Shown here piece by piece: positions 10,601 to 20,196 of a stretch of DNA of 64,000 nt; position 1 is the stretch's first letter; each line of letters opens with the position of its first letter. Source of the stretch: Prevotella sp. Its GTDB lineage: Bacteria; Bacteroidota; Bacteroidia; Bacteroidales; Bacteroidaceae. The notes under the pieces are model-generated. The model had not been told where the DNA came from. It did not search any database and saw nothing but the letters and a program-made list of their open reading frames with translations. Position numbers and translations under genes: made by a program. The stretch covers positions 124,001 to 188,000 of the forward strand of contig JAFZIZ010000001.1 of assembly GCA_017554145.1 (NCBI GenBank), given 5' to 3'.

Positions 10601-13600
10601 GAATGTTGATGACATGCAACTCATTGGTCAGGCTGATACCTTCACCTTCATCGTCATCCTCATAGTAAGTGTACTGATAGACTACGGTGATGACCTTCTC
10701 TGAGGTTACATCCTTGGCATTCGACTCACGGGATACATACAGGGTGGTGGTCTCCGTAGGCTCCATACCTTGGATGGTGAATTTCTTCTGATAGTTCTTC
10801 AAACCTGAGAATGTATCGGAATTAATGATGGTACCCTTACCCTCGTCATGACCATCAGAGCCGTCATAGCAATAATATAGGACGACAGAAGATGTTCCGG
10901 CATTCTCAAACGCTACAGGATATGTCTTGGCCTTGTTCTTGTTGGAGAGAGCATTGTATTCCTTCAGGGTGAGATCCTGACCTTCGGCAAACGGTGTTCC
11001 GTTGTCAATGAAGTTCTCCCTGACAATGTATAGCGTCTGACCACCTGCTGCCACATCGACACGGGTATAATGGCGTTGCTCATTCTTAACCTGCTCAAAG
11101 TCTGCTCTCTCGAGGGTTCCACCATTGGATATGGAATGTGAGTTGCCATCTTCATCTTCGTATTGTAAAGTACCTGGTCCCAAATAGACGGCTTTATACT
11201 CTACTGCCTTCGTGTCGCAATAAGGACTCTTATAGACGCTGGTATATCCCTCACCTGGGAACAATGAGTCTACCAGCACGTCGAAGGCATCGTAGTTGAA
11301 CTCAAACTTGTCGCGGTCGTCAGAGAGGGCACACCAAGCCTTGAGAGCACTATAGTTCTTGCCCGTCTCGAAATACTGACCACCGTATTTACCCTCAGTC
11401 GTGCAGTAATAAGCTGTCGACAGGTGGGCATTGATAGAGTCGCGTGCCTGTGCCTCCGTAATCTGCTGCGATGCATTAGACTTTAACGAGTTATAATAAG
11501 TTCTGTATTTCGTCGCCATGTCATTCAGGTTCGTTGGAGTTGCCGATACGAGATCGCCCATGAGCACATACTCCTCCTTGCCCAACTGGATAGAATTGAT
11601 GCAGACCATTGCTGAATCGTAGTTAGTTTTGTCTGACAACTTACCATAATCCGTCGCCGAGATGGCACTGCCTTTCTGTACGGTGCCAACGTCTGCAAGG
11701 GCGACATAGGCACGCTCCACCTTTGCCTGACCAGTAGGTTTCGGGTTCATACTGCTGACTGTAGTCGTATAGTCCTGATAAACCTCTTGCGTAATGATTT
11801 CTCCTTCATTATACCAGCGTTGTCCATACAAGTCTGGATCCGAGGTGGATTTCAGCCTGAACGTCGGACCTTCCCTATAGGTTTTACTATCTGTTGCAGG
11901 ATTATAAGCCGCTTTCTTCTTTCTGTTGGTATCAATGCTATCGCCAATAACAGTATAAGTGCTGGTTCCTTGAATGAGGCTATACCAATCGTCCCAATCA
12001 CTTGGACTGTTCATATCCAAAGTGAGCACATAGCCCTTCTCATGACTGATATTGTTCGACGGACGGAACATATCACTGAATTCAGTCACTGTATTACCCC
12101 TCTTGTCGACTACTTTATCGGTATCAATATATTGTGTCTTGAATGACGTAGAGTCGTTTGGCAGCATCACATAAGTGCCCTTAGGATAAGATTGACCATT
12201 TACCGTACAAGTATCGACATTGACGTAGGTCTCTTTGACGAAACACTTCTGCTCATCGTCATTAAGCTGATGCCAATCCCACCAAGTGATGACATCGTTC
12301 AGATGATAAGTCATACTCTCGTTATCGACCTTCACGCCCTCTGAACCAATCTTATTACCTTCTTTGTCCTTATAGGCATAGAGGTTAGGCTGTACGTTGA
12401 GCAACGTCAGTCGTCCATTCGAGCCTGCAGTAATGGTAAGCGGTATCTTCACTTCCTTCGAGTAAGCAGATGCAGAGCCTGCGTATGCAGACACTACCTG
12501 ATCGTAGATATAGACATCACCCTTGATATACCAGTAGTGGGCAGGCGATGCTTCCGTTTTCACCTGGTCGCCATCCATGATGTCCTTATAGAGACCGTTA
12601 TTGGGATAACAGTCGTCAATGATACGCTTCTTCCTGTGGATAAAGTTACCAGAGGTCTGGAATTTAGCGTTATCCGTAGGAGCATAATATTTGTAGAACT
12701 TGTAGGTTCGTGCGGTATCACCGGCTATCATATTATAAGGAGAAAGAAGTTTGTTCTGATGAGAAACTTCATATCGCTCTCCATGCTCATTCTTGGCATA
12801 GACATAGCCACCACCCTCGATATCCTTCTTCACATTGATGAGGTCGAGTTCGATAACACCCGTGATGTAACCATAGTCCTTCTTCGTCTTCGTACTATTC
12901 TCCGTCGTCAACTCCAAGAAGACACCCGAAGCAAGAGCCACCTGGTTTTCACTGGTACCAATATTACGCTCCTTATCATTGGTCGTAGAATCTGTCTTCC
13001 AGTCGTAGTAACTTGTACCCTCCTGATATACTTGGCTGATTTCATTGCCTTGTGCATCTTTCGTGATAATCTTGCGATCATCATCATAGAAGTTCACGTC
13101 ACTGGTCAGGTTACCCAGATAGTTCACCACGCTATAGATACCGAAGTAGTTACCATGAACTACTGCATCGCTGCCAGGTGTAAAACGCTGTTTGTTCAAC
13201 GACAACTCACCGATACGGTTGATGGTATAGACAGTAGCATCACCCACATCAGCCACACGGTCCTTGGCACCTTGCAGTACCATACGACTGCCAAACACGC
13301 CACAGAAGTCTGCACGCTGAATGGTGTTCAGCAGACGACCGGCATAGATGGAACAGAAACCATACTGCTCCCAGTAAGGCTTCTCATCCAGAGGAAGGTC
13401 ATCATAATCTTCCTCCGAGATTCTACTTACACCCTTTGTGTAATGCTTGTTCCCTGATGATGTATAGTCGTGAGTACACAAATATTCCAACTTAAAGTAG
13501 GCACGCTCACGATTGCTCAATGTCCGATATTTCTCCAAAGAGATTTGCGAATCCAGTCCGTAATAGTCGGTACCATAGTTCGTGATATTCAACTCACGAT

Positions 13601-16600
13601 AGCCATCAACCACCGACAAGTTACCACCACCATAGATACCACCCGTATGTTCGGTACCCACTGTGATGAAGTCACGGTAGAAGACATCGTAGAGGGTGGC
13701 AGTGGAATTACCATACACTGTTGTTGCATTCGCATACGACTCACTGTTTGATGACACATTACCACCAGCAAACACAGCATTGTAGATATGTACACCACGT
13801 TCCTCTTCACCTTCTTCCTCACCTGTATAAAGATTGGTCCATGCGGAATTGTTCTTAGCAGCAGGTAAAGTGTTCAGGTATTCGGTCGGCACGTAGTCGT
13901 AAGGACCATAAGTTTTTGAATCATTACCTGTAAGTGGATAGGTGACAGGCGAGCCATTTTTCCTGATCTGCAGTCTGGGTGAAACGATTACACGACAGTC
14001 CTCTGACAGATTGCCGGCATCGTCATAATAATAGATATGGTGGGGGGAACCTGTAGGCTCTTTTTGACCTGTCTTTGTAGAATAAATACTGGGACTATAG
14101 ACATAACCGACATCACCACCGCCGAAGACGTTACCATCGCCATTAGCAACACCTGCTTCCGTACCTATCTCACCACCGTAGATATTGACATCTGTCTTAC
14201 CAAAGACATAACCATCGGTGTAGAACTGCTTCTTTCTTCCATAGCCTAAGACGTTGTAGCCCTTACCACCACCGAAGACATTGCGCTTGATCTTACCATT
14301 ATATATATAAAGATGTGTACCACCAGCCAGGTAGATATCTTTCAGGACTCGCTCTGAATTATCTACACCGCCCTCCATGGTCGCACCACGACCGATAGTG
14401 GCAATCTCACCGCCACCGAAAACACTGTTACGGATGACACCGTTCCACATCGTGATATTGGAAACATCCACACTACTATTGTCATCATAGCCGCCACCAT
14501 AAGCGTTACCACAGTCGGCAAGGCGACCATCGCCGGCATAGACACCCTTTTCATAATAGGTCTCGTCATCCAGTTTCTCTATATACTGCTTACTATTGGT
14601 ATCATAGGTATAACCGATATAGCCATTGTTGATAATCAGGTTGGCTGTACCAAAGACGGCACCACCCTCACCGCCTCCATAGACGTTACGCTGGATAGCG
14701 GGCACACCCATGTAGAAGCCATAGTCATTCAGTGTGGCATCTGCTTTTCTCTTCTGCAAAGCAGCAAGAAGAGTACTGTCCGGCTGGTCACCACGGACAC
14801 CGACAATCACGTTGGCAACACCAGGAATGTCACCACTGGCATCATGGGGATCAGCCTGTGTTCCTGTATGAAGACCTACGCTGCCTTCCCAGCTGCCACC
14901 AAAGACATTACGTGCCATACCTCCTTCAATATAGGCATTGGTAGTTGCTGTGAAGGTTTTCAACTTGAACAAGTCCATCACGGCACCACTGGTACCACCT
15001 GCATAGATATCCTTTTTGACAATACCACCCAGCAAACCAACATAGGTAGTACCGCAGACAGTTGCATCAGCACCAAGTCCGCCGGCATAGCAATAAGCGC
15101 CTACGTTTGCCCCCTTCTTGATATGGACATTGGTATTGCACTTCAAGTCCAATTCGTTCCTATTGACCAATACATTGGCAAAGCCATTGTCAAGATAGCC
15201 GGTTCCCAATGAGAGTTTAGTCTCAGCCTCATTCCCTATATACGCTGCGGCAGACTCCTTGTTGAGTACCATACCACCGAAGCCGCCACCGTATGCCTCA
15301 TACACGTCGGCACCCTCTTCAAGATACACATCGGTATATTGTGCCCAAGTATTCTTACCATAGCCGGCACCAAAGACTTTTGCAGTATAACCATTACTCT
15401 GATAGACTGGCGAATCGACATTCACACGGGCAAAAAGGGTACGACGATAACTGTTGTTACCACCATAGACACCACCTCCTGTTTGATATCCATCCTTATC
15501 AATGTCGGCGGGATCACCATCGGCTTTGGCTGTTGAACTGTGATAGTTTACATTAGACTCGAACACATCACAAGGATTGTCGTTGCTAATACCATAAGCA
15601 CCTCCGAAGATACGGTTGACATGAATCGTGGAACCTGTAGGCACATTGACAATGGTACGACGGGTAACGCCTTCTTTATAACTGGCACCGAAGACATCCT
15701 TCACGCGTCCACGCATCAAGTCGATAACAGCAGCAGCAGTGACACCATCGGCATTGGTCTTTGCAATGGTAGAGTCAAGGGCTGTCGTCAAGGGGGCTGC
15801 AGCTGCCTCACTGCGCATACCGACACCACTATAGTCACCTGCACCAAATACTTCCATTGCCTGATATTTGGTTACAGTATTAGGGATATCAATCAACACA
15901 TAACTACGGTCTTGCATGATATCACGGTCGGAATCACCAGAATATCCTTGTCCTGCACCATAAATCTTGCTAACTGCATTGCGTTGATGATTGTTAGGTC
16001 TGAAATTGACAAAGGCATTGTCCATACGAGGTTTGATGAAATCTCCTATAGCAATTCCATCTTCATCAGTATAGGCACTATAATGACGATCCTTATAGTC
16101 ATAATAACCATAGCAACCACCAAAGATGTAATCCACACGTCCCTGTTGATATTCCATATAGGCAGAAGCCTCTGTCACCTTTGGAGCAGGATTGTTACTG
16201 GTATCTTTAAGACCCGTCGGATTATATACCTTGTCGCGGATAGCAGACCTGACACGTCCGATGAAGTTCTGGGGACTCATATTCAAAATCCTACCACCTA
16301 AGTCATTGCCACCATAGATGTGGTCGCGAATCCAAGGATAGCCTCCTTCATCTGCATAAGTGCCGTCATCCAGCAACTGACGACCCACATAGGTCTCCGT
16401 ATGTCCTAAAATATCAGCATTACAACTACCGGCAAAGGTATTGAACACACGACCGTTACCCAAATTGATGATGGCGTTGCCTGCTATCGGAGCCTCAAAG
16501 GCACCACCATAGATAAACTCCGCTTCCGCCATGTCGTCGCTATCGTCAGTATGACCACGATAGACTCCTTCAACCTCGCCCCTTACGTTAACATGACAAC

Positions 16601-19115
16601 TGTAAGCGTCGTTGTATTTGAATTTCTTTCCGTTGAACGAGTAAGTACCCGTATTATCAGGCTGACCGACAACACCTTTCTCTCCACCACCGAAAATCTG
16701 GAACACATAGCCTGCTTTCACATTAATGGTGGTGCCACCCCATATCTCAGAGTCTTTACCATAACCTCCACCAAAGACGTTCAAAGCCCTACCCAATGGG
16801 TCCATACCTTGCTCATCAAGGATAACACCTGAGCGACGAGAAACAATATTATAGTTTTCATTGTTATACAGAATGGCTTCACCTTCGTTAATCTGAATAC
16901 TGTCAAATACGGCATATTGTCCTTTTCGGTCAACAACTGATTCGTTAATATTGATGACCACATTACCATTGACGTGACCACTATTATAACAACCACCATA
17001 GATATTGCCACCCTTCAAACGACGTTTAAGGTCAGTTGACGTACTCTGTCCACCTGCTGGCAGAGTAGTAGGTGCATCTACCTCATCGTCACCAATAAAG
17101 GTGTTCCACACCAGTTCCGTTCTGTTGGCATTCCATCGTTTGGGTTGTATTCTCAAACCTCCGAAGTTCAGTTCCAGTTTGTCGCCGATGGTTCCTGCAG
17201 GAGAACCAGGTATAGAATCCGGTCTGCCTAACATACCACCTAAATACTCGGCATTATAGTTTGTTGCAGCGACATTGGCATTGTTACAGCCACCTACCAC
17301 CTTATCGTAGATAATCACCTTATCTTCAAAATCGACAGTAATCTTTCCATCTACTAAGATGCTACCCACATTACCACCACAGAAGAACGAACCAAATTTG
17401 GTAGAATAGGGTACATAATCTATATTGTCACCATTGGCTCTGCTCTCAAATACGACACTGGGCTTCACTTTCATGGCACAACCTTCCATGTATTTGGCAA
17501 ACTGCTCAGAAATCGTCAGGTTCATCTTACTAAAGTCATAATTAGTCGAACCAACAGTCACATTTCCTGCATAGCGTTCCAAAATATCGTTGGTCACCAT
17601 GTTCTCACCATTGTTACCGAGGAACACATTGTCGATAGTCACATACGAACCAATTTTGATATGGGTCTGGCGATTGTTAACACTACTGGTTGAGGTCTGA
17701 TCTCGCAACGAAGCACTATTACCACCCACATAGAGTGAGCCGTCAACAACAACAGGCTTATCCTCTGTACCCCTAACGAGGATGGAAACCTTCTCGGCAT
17801 TGGGACGGAAGATATTGAGGGCCTCAGCAGATTCTAAACCCGTGAATGTGGTGCTACTCAAATTGAGAATGTCTTTTGGACTATAGTAGAAATCACTCCA
17901 TTGGGGATCATCCTTCAAATCTGCGTTGTCAGTATAAGCATACGAGCCATTGCCACCACCATAGACATTTCCATAGATATGAGTAAAGATACCGACTGTG
18001 TTACCGCCATAGACATTGCCCGAGATATCGTTACCGCCATAGACATTGTTGACATGTCCACCCAACACCCTCACACGGGCGGCATAGCCAGCAGGAATAT
18101 TATTGGGGTTATCGCTGGGATCCAGTTCGATATCTTCATCAGCCACTGGGGTCTCGTCATTATTGTTATATAACGGACGTACATCCGCCCTGCGGCAACC
18201 ACCAAAGACATTGTCAACTATCATCTCGGCACCCTTCTCGATTTGCAGAAGCAGGCCTTCAGGACTGGTCATGCGTCCCTCATTGCCGCCACCGTAAAGG
18301 TCGCGGATAAGTCCTCTCTTCAAATTCCATCTGGGGCGAATAGCCATATCTGCCTTGTTGTTACCGCCGAAGACACGCGCAAACTGGAACTCCGCACTGC
18401 TGGCATGTGTCTGCGTCGTATTCAGACCCATTTCTTTCAAACGAGTACCATTGGGATCTGCCAAGATATCTACTCCATTTGCATCCGTTATGTGTGTAAC
18501 TACCTTACTCGGGTTATTGATATAGATAGTAGTATTGTTTGTCACAGTAGCAGCATTACCGCCACCATAGACATGGGCAATAGTACCTCCCTTGATTTCA
18601 AGATAGGTCTTTGCTAAAACAGGACGATTCTTGCCAGAATAGGTTGTTGTATAATCGTAATCACCGTTACCACCACCATAGATTTGTCCTATAAAAATAC
18701 CCTTCGCATCAGTAGCCTCTTCATCTGCTGTCGTTGTCTTGGTAGAGGTACGTACAAAGGCGTTCCAAGTGTATTTGATTTTGTTTTCTGTTGTATCTGT
18801 CAGTTCTGTAGGAAGTGTTGTTGAGGAACCAATAGTACCTGCAATATCGTTACCGCCATACACTTTATTTATAAGAATGGAGTCAGAAGCATGTTCGCCA
18901 TCGACATGGACAAAGGCGCTGCCTGCAACATTTGCCATACGGGCACCGCCAAAAACAGCATTGATGTCGCCAGCATGCACAGTAACCTTCGTACTGCCTC
19001 CTGTGTCGCCAGCATTACCACCACCATAGACATTACCGTCAATAGTAATCTGTCCCTGCACTGCCGTAGCGGTGAGGAGTAACATCAGACTGATTATGGT
19101 AACTTTAACTCTCAA
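7611..19115 (-). CDS. Giant YGGG-repeat surface protein with T9SS-like C-terminal tail (3834 aa)
   Basis: Signal peptide at residues 1-22 (MRVKVTIISLMLLLTATAVQG). Residues about 25-1850 carry dozens of copies of a degenerate motif, V-Y/F-G-G-G-N followed by G.V.G.T.V.I.GG, typical of a parallel beta-helix. Residues about 1850-3000 are less regular and rich in Tyr, Asp and Lys. A GLUG-like segment (NFHGDGYTISGLNHSLFGH) lies near residue 3050. The last 80 residues (VRIFNVSGVAIASYTIQPG, then GGVYIVRAAGG and a basic end) resemble the type A T9SS sorting domain, so outer-membrane export with surface attachment is plausible. The start codon is TTG: a TAA stop lies two codons upstream in frame, and the next ATG (codon 11) would destroy the signal peptide. 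It lies 22 bp after a fimbrillin-type lipoprotein gene and 18 bp before the second giant. Exact role not known. Confidence 0.93.
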   Translation of the reverse strand: MRVKVTIISLMLLLTATAVQGQITIDGNVYGGGNAGDTGGSTKVTVHAGDINAVFGGARMANVAGSAFVHVDGEHASDSILINKVYGGNDIAGTIGSSTTLPTELTDTTENKIKYTWNAFVRTSTKTTTADEEATDAKGIFIGQIYGGGNGDYDYTTTYSGKNRPVLAKTYLEIKGGTIAHVYGGGNAATVTNNTTIYINNPSKVVTHITDANGVDILADPNGTRLKEMGLNTTQTHASSAEFQFARVFGGNNKADMAIRPRWNLKRGLIRDLYGGGNEGRMTSPEGLLLQIEKGAEMIVDNVFGGCRRADVRPLYNNNDETPVADEDIELDPSDNPNNIPAGYAARVRVLGGHVNNVYGGNDISGNVYGGNTVGIFTHIYGNVYGGGNGSYAYTDNADLKDDPQWSDFYYSPKDILNLSSTTFTGLESAEALNIFRPNAEKVSILVRGTEDKPVVVDGSLYVGGNSASLRDQTSTSSVNNRQTHIKIGSYVTIDNVFLGNNGENMVTNDILERYAGNVTVGSTNYDFSKMNLTISEQFAKYMEGCAMKVKPSVVFESRANGDNIDYVPYSTKFGSFFCGGNVGSILVDGKITVDFEDKVIIYDKVVGGCNNANVAATNYNAEYLGGMLGRPDSIPGSPAGTIGDKLELNFGGLRIQPKRWNANRTELVWNTFIGDDEVDAPTTLPAGGQSTSTDLKRRLKGGNIYGGCYNSGHVNGNVVININESVVDRKGQYAVFDSIQINEGEAILYNNENYNIVSRRSGVILDEQGMDPLGRALNVFGGGYGKDSEIWGGTTINVKAGYVFQIFGGGEKGVVGQPDNTGTYSFNGKKFKYNDAYSCHVNVRGEVEGVYRGHTDDSDDMAEAEFIYGGAFEAPIAGNAIINLGNGRVFNTFAGSCNADILGHTETYVGRQLLDDGTYADEGGYPWIRDHIYGGNDLGGRILNMSPQNFIGRVRSAIRDKVYNPTGLKDTSNNPAPKVTEASAYMEYQQGRVDYIFGGCYGYYDYKDRHYSAYTDEDGIAIGDFIKPRMDNAFVNFRPNNHQRNAVSKIYGAGQGYSGDSDRDIMQDRSYVLIDIPNTVTKYQAMEVFGAGDYSGVGMRSEAAAAPLTTALDSTIAKTNADGVTAAAVIDLMRGRVKDVFGASYKEGVTRRTIVNVPTGSTIHVNRIFGGAYGISNDNPCDVFESNVNYHSSTAKADGDPADIDKDGYQTGGGVYGGNNSYRRTLFARVNVDSPVYQSNGYTAKVFGAGYGKNTWAQYTDVYLEEGADVYEAYGGGFGGMVLNKESAAAYIGNEAETKLSLGTGYLDNGFANVLVNRNELDLKCNTNVHIKKGANVGAYCYAGGLGADATVCGTTYVGLLGGIVKKDIYAGGTSGAVMDLFKLKTFTATTNAYIEGGMARNVFGGSWEGSVGLHTGTQADPHDASGDIPGVANVIVGVRGDQPDSTLLAALQKRKADATLNDYGFYMGVPAIQRNVYGGGEGGAVFGTANLIINNGYIGYTYDTNSKQYIEKLDDETYYEKGVYAGDGRLADCGNAYGGGYDDNSSVDVSNITMWNGVIRNSVFGGGEIATIGRGATMEGGVDNSERVLKDIYLAGGTHLYIYNGKIKRNVFGGGKGYNVLGYGRKKQFYTDGYVFGKTDVNIYGGEIGTEAGVANGDGNVFGGGDVGYVYSPSIYSTKTGQKEPTGSPHHIYYYDDAGNLSEDCRVIVSPRLQIRKNGSPVTYPLTGNDSKTYGPYDYVPTEYLNTLPAAKNNSAWTNLYTGEEEGEEERGVHIYNAVFAGGNVSSNSESYANATTVYGNSTATLYDVFYRDFITVGTEHTGGIYGGGNLSVVDGYRELNITNYGTDYYGLDSQISLEKYRTLSNRERAYFKLEYLCTHDYTSSGNKHYTKGVSRISEEDYDDLPLDEKPYWEQYGFCSIYAGRLLNTIQRADFCGVFGSRMVLQGAKDRVADVGDATVYTINRIGELSLNKQRFTPGSDAVVHGNYFGIYSVVNYLGNLTSDVNFYDDDRKIITKDAQGNEISQVYQEGTSYYDWKTDSTTNDKERNIGTSENQVALASGVFLELTTENSTKTKKDYGYITGVIELDLINVKKDIEGGGYVYAKNEHGERYEVSHQNKLLSPYNMIAGDTARTYKFYKYYAPTDNAKFQTSGNFIHRKKRIIDDCYPNNGLYKDIMDGDQVKTEASPAHYWYIKGDVYIYDQVVSAYAGSASAYSKEVKIPLTITAGSNGRLTLLNVQPNLYAYKDKEGNKIGSEGVKVDNESMTYHLNDVITWWDWHQLNDDEQKCFVKETYVNVDTCTVNGQSYPKGTYVMLPNDSTSFKTQYIDTDKVVDKRGNTVTEFSDMFRPSNNISHEKGYVLTLDMNSPSDWDDWYSLIQGTSTYTVIGDSIDTNRKKKAAYNPATDSKTYREGPTFRLKSTSDPDLYGQRWYNEGEIITQEVYQDYTTTVSSMNPKPTGQAKVERAYVALADVGTVQKGSAISATDYGKLSDKTNYDSAMVCINSIQLGKEEYVLMGDLVSATPTNLNDMATKYRTYYNSLKSNASQQITEAQARDSINAHLSTAYYCTTEGKYGGQYFETGKNYSALKAWCALSDDRDKFEFNYDAFDVLVDSLFPGEGYTSVYKSPYCDTKAVEYKAVYLGPGTLQYEDEDGNSHSISNGGTLERADFEQVKNEQRHYTRVDVAAGGQTLYIVRENFIDNGTPFAEGQDLTLKEYNALSNKNKAKTYPVAFENAGTSSVVLYYCYDGSDGHDEGKGTIINSDTFSGLKNYQKKFTIQGMEPTETTTLYVSRESNAKDVTSEKVITVVYQYTYYEDDDEGEGISLTNELHVINIHLQLESGVPEIGPLSIPPAVLPGNNVALKAPSVNPGLYEVLINGWEMYTSSDDADNNRNGIPFQNNETPLYWYQNQKVWVAFYSKTYLGKTYSNSVPLSVANYHDIADVMADSAHHMYVDYDPAKLDRPCKIYIKDPEEGLNQLKSFIDLSYNNASKPAGHALLDSYVRGGENLEFILQTDITQTGNWTPIANGTNECFEGNFHGDGYTISGLNHSLFGHLCGNVYNLGVTGPFTSAGVADGTLANDADGGYVENCWIKSTATSGFDGTVIPVFNTTANNKIHVVNSYYPEAPLVEDNEGHIVTLTPYYATNGPAIQKDSTEFYNGTVAYNLNDFYLNKRYYDNKVPTGSPTEYYYLRAQSDGTLPDSLSKGKYPSSPDAQYGDVGYVEGRFADGDFIYAGGSIPESLDVRFRATTTGTTYAPIWPDDYLFFGQNLTYGYDETRAHDEQPTRIMKSGGRLTNSALSNRVYRAPAYYQSSDMDVAHFNLWAYLAAKSAPKTITDKDLKDAYPDMTAIDFAGHNDNTWALGSVSDGFYPPLLDNEDGLLNIANEGETPNLLVYAPSAEANEKTYNVLSGYFVDPDYTDYYLGGDYRCVSSASSAASSVHGHLVQGNLKATTDHLLVDKRDFFCPIAYNFDDGYRMWYQRTPDRYVDTSKGWETVSLPFTAELVTTQQKGEITHFYSGSRSVDEKNGTKTGHEYWLREYIGKKSDSGDTFIAAFNYPTGSNKDGYKEVNNTFLWDYYYSANEQKDANQDTYQTYYKDPRGLAAYPLLAGGTPYIVGFPSKTFYEFDLSGEWTPKHTAEPAPAQLEKQIITFASYPSNEDGFPVLQIKRSDDDTGTSDGGYAFKPNYISKAVTGNYLLNTDGDSFDVTTTATTTVPFRPFFVKDTSSGSRKAAQHIIFDTDGSSFAFGDKDPSEGEIGEESMLISVHKHDVSVTSSLRNATDVRIFNVSGVAIASYTIQPGETVTTFVPVGGVYIVRAAGGRYQKKLAVK

Positions 19116-19137
19116 TGCTTACACCTTATTATATATA

Positions 19138-20196
19138 TTAATTGACCGTGAATTCTGGAGAATCCAGATCCTTTTCTGACAACTGCCCTAAATAAGTGGG
19201 TGCCACATTCAGGTTGAGGGTCACAAGTTGTCCTCTGCTGGCACTTAGGTCAGGTAACACATTTGTCGCCGTACAGTTTTCTCGTATCTTATTGTCATAC
19301 CTGTCGTACACATCATAAGTGCAGACAAGGGTCAAGGCACTGCTCTGTTCAGGAGCGAAATAGCCAAAATAACCACCGATAGTCGCAGCATTCTCTGGTT
19401 TGAGTTCTATACCTGCCGTATTTTCGAAGAACGTGGCAGTCTGTGTTCCTTCATCCGCAGTTGTCAGCGTATAAGAGACGCTCTTCACAGGGTCTGCACC
19501 CGTTATATTTGGAGTCAATGTGATAGTTGCACTAACCGATGTGTTTGTGGTGGTTAACGCCATCCCCTTGAGTTTGATCTTACGCAGTGCACTGTATTCT
19601 TCATCCACTGTGAAATTGAGTTTGACTGCCGCAAAGAGGTGATCCATCAGCAATCGAACCTCGTTATCGGTAGGCGAATCTGTATCATGAAATGTATAAT
19701 TAAACTTACCCTGCAACAGATCACCATCTACATCCTTGACACCCGTGATAAAGCAGACGTCTTCGGCAATGACGGCAGGAATACCCGTCAGCGTCAATAT
19801 CACATCATCTCCACTCTGCGAGATAGTCGGCGTAATCGCATTGGTTTTGGGCATAAACCCATAGATGGTATATCCTTTTCCATCCTCTACGATAGCCTGT
19901 GAATGCCAAACGCCATTGCTATAACGGATTAATTTGAGATCATATTCAGAAGAAGGTAGATCATCAGGCTTTATGAAAAGGCCAATGGTAAAATCATGAT
20001 CGGGAGTATATGGTGAATAACCTTCCGAGTCAGCACGACGAGACAAAGCGCCATAGTTCTGATAGGCGGCGGTATAAGGCACAACCTGCAAGGTATTGAC
20101 TGTCCGCTGTTCATTCGTACTATCCGATGAACAGGCAGCCAATAGCCAACAGCCAACAGCCAACAGCCAAACGTATCTACCAGTTATACACCTCAT
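19138..20196 (-). CDS. Fimbrillin-family lipoprotein (352 aa)
   Basis: Lipoprotein signal peptide with the lipobox LLAAC at about residues 18-22, then a Ser/Asp-rich stretch. The body has the pattern of Mfa-like fimbrillin-family proteins: an early exposed strand (LQVVPYTAAY), a YTIYGFMPKT-type strand, and a two-domain beta-sandwich length. Its ATG lies 20 bp inside the end of the preceding lipoprotein gene, which suggests coupled translation. The signal-peptide codons are built from a 7-bp tandem repeat at 20134-20168, so replication slippage would shift the frame. A minor subunit or tip adaptor is the likeliest role, from family and context only. Confidence 0.8.
   Translation of the reverse strand: MRCITGRYVWLLAVGCWLLAACSSDSTNEQRTVNTLQVVPYTAAYQNYGALSRRADSEGYSPYTPDHDFTIGLFIKPDDLPSSEYDLKLIRYSNGVWHSQAIVEDGKGYTIYGFMPKTNAITPTISQSGDDVILTLTGIPAVIAEDVCFITGVKDVDGDLLQGKFNYTFHDTDSPTDNEVRLLMDHLFAAVKLNFTVDEEYSALRKIKLKGMALTTTNTSVSATITLTPNITGADPVKSVSYTLTTADEGTQTATFFENTAGIELKPENAATIGGYFGYFAPEQSSALTLVCTYDVYDRYDNKIRENCTATNVLPDLSASRGQLVTLNLNVAPTYLGQLSEKDLDSPEFTVN
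20134..20168. repeat. 7-bp tandem repeat in lipoprotein signal-peptide codons
   Basis: Five heptamers on the plus strand: ggcagcc, aatagcc, then aacagcc three times. On the coding (minus) strand they give the period-7 peptide WLLAVGC/WLLAACS. Gain or loss of one unit would shift the reading frame about 10-20 codons after the start. Confidence 0.92.

Noticed and set aside
12537-13457. 306-residue plus-strand frame inside the giant gene
   Set aside because: Antisense shadow of the repeat-rich giant; rich in Ile/Thr/Val with no domain. The same applies to plus-strand frames at 15540-16301, 6228-6797 and 7128-7610.
1-19000. CRISPR-like regular repeats (recurring ccgccaccatagac)
   Set aside because: These are codons of the Y-G-G-G protein repeat, with unequal spacing and drift, not direct repeats with uniform spacers.
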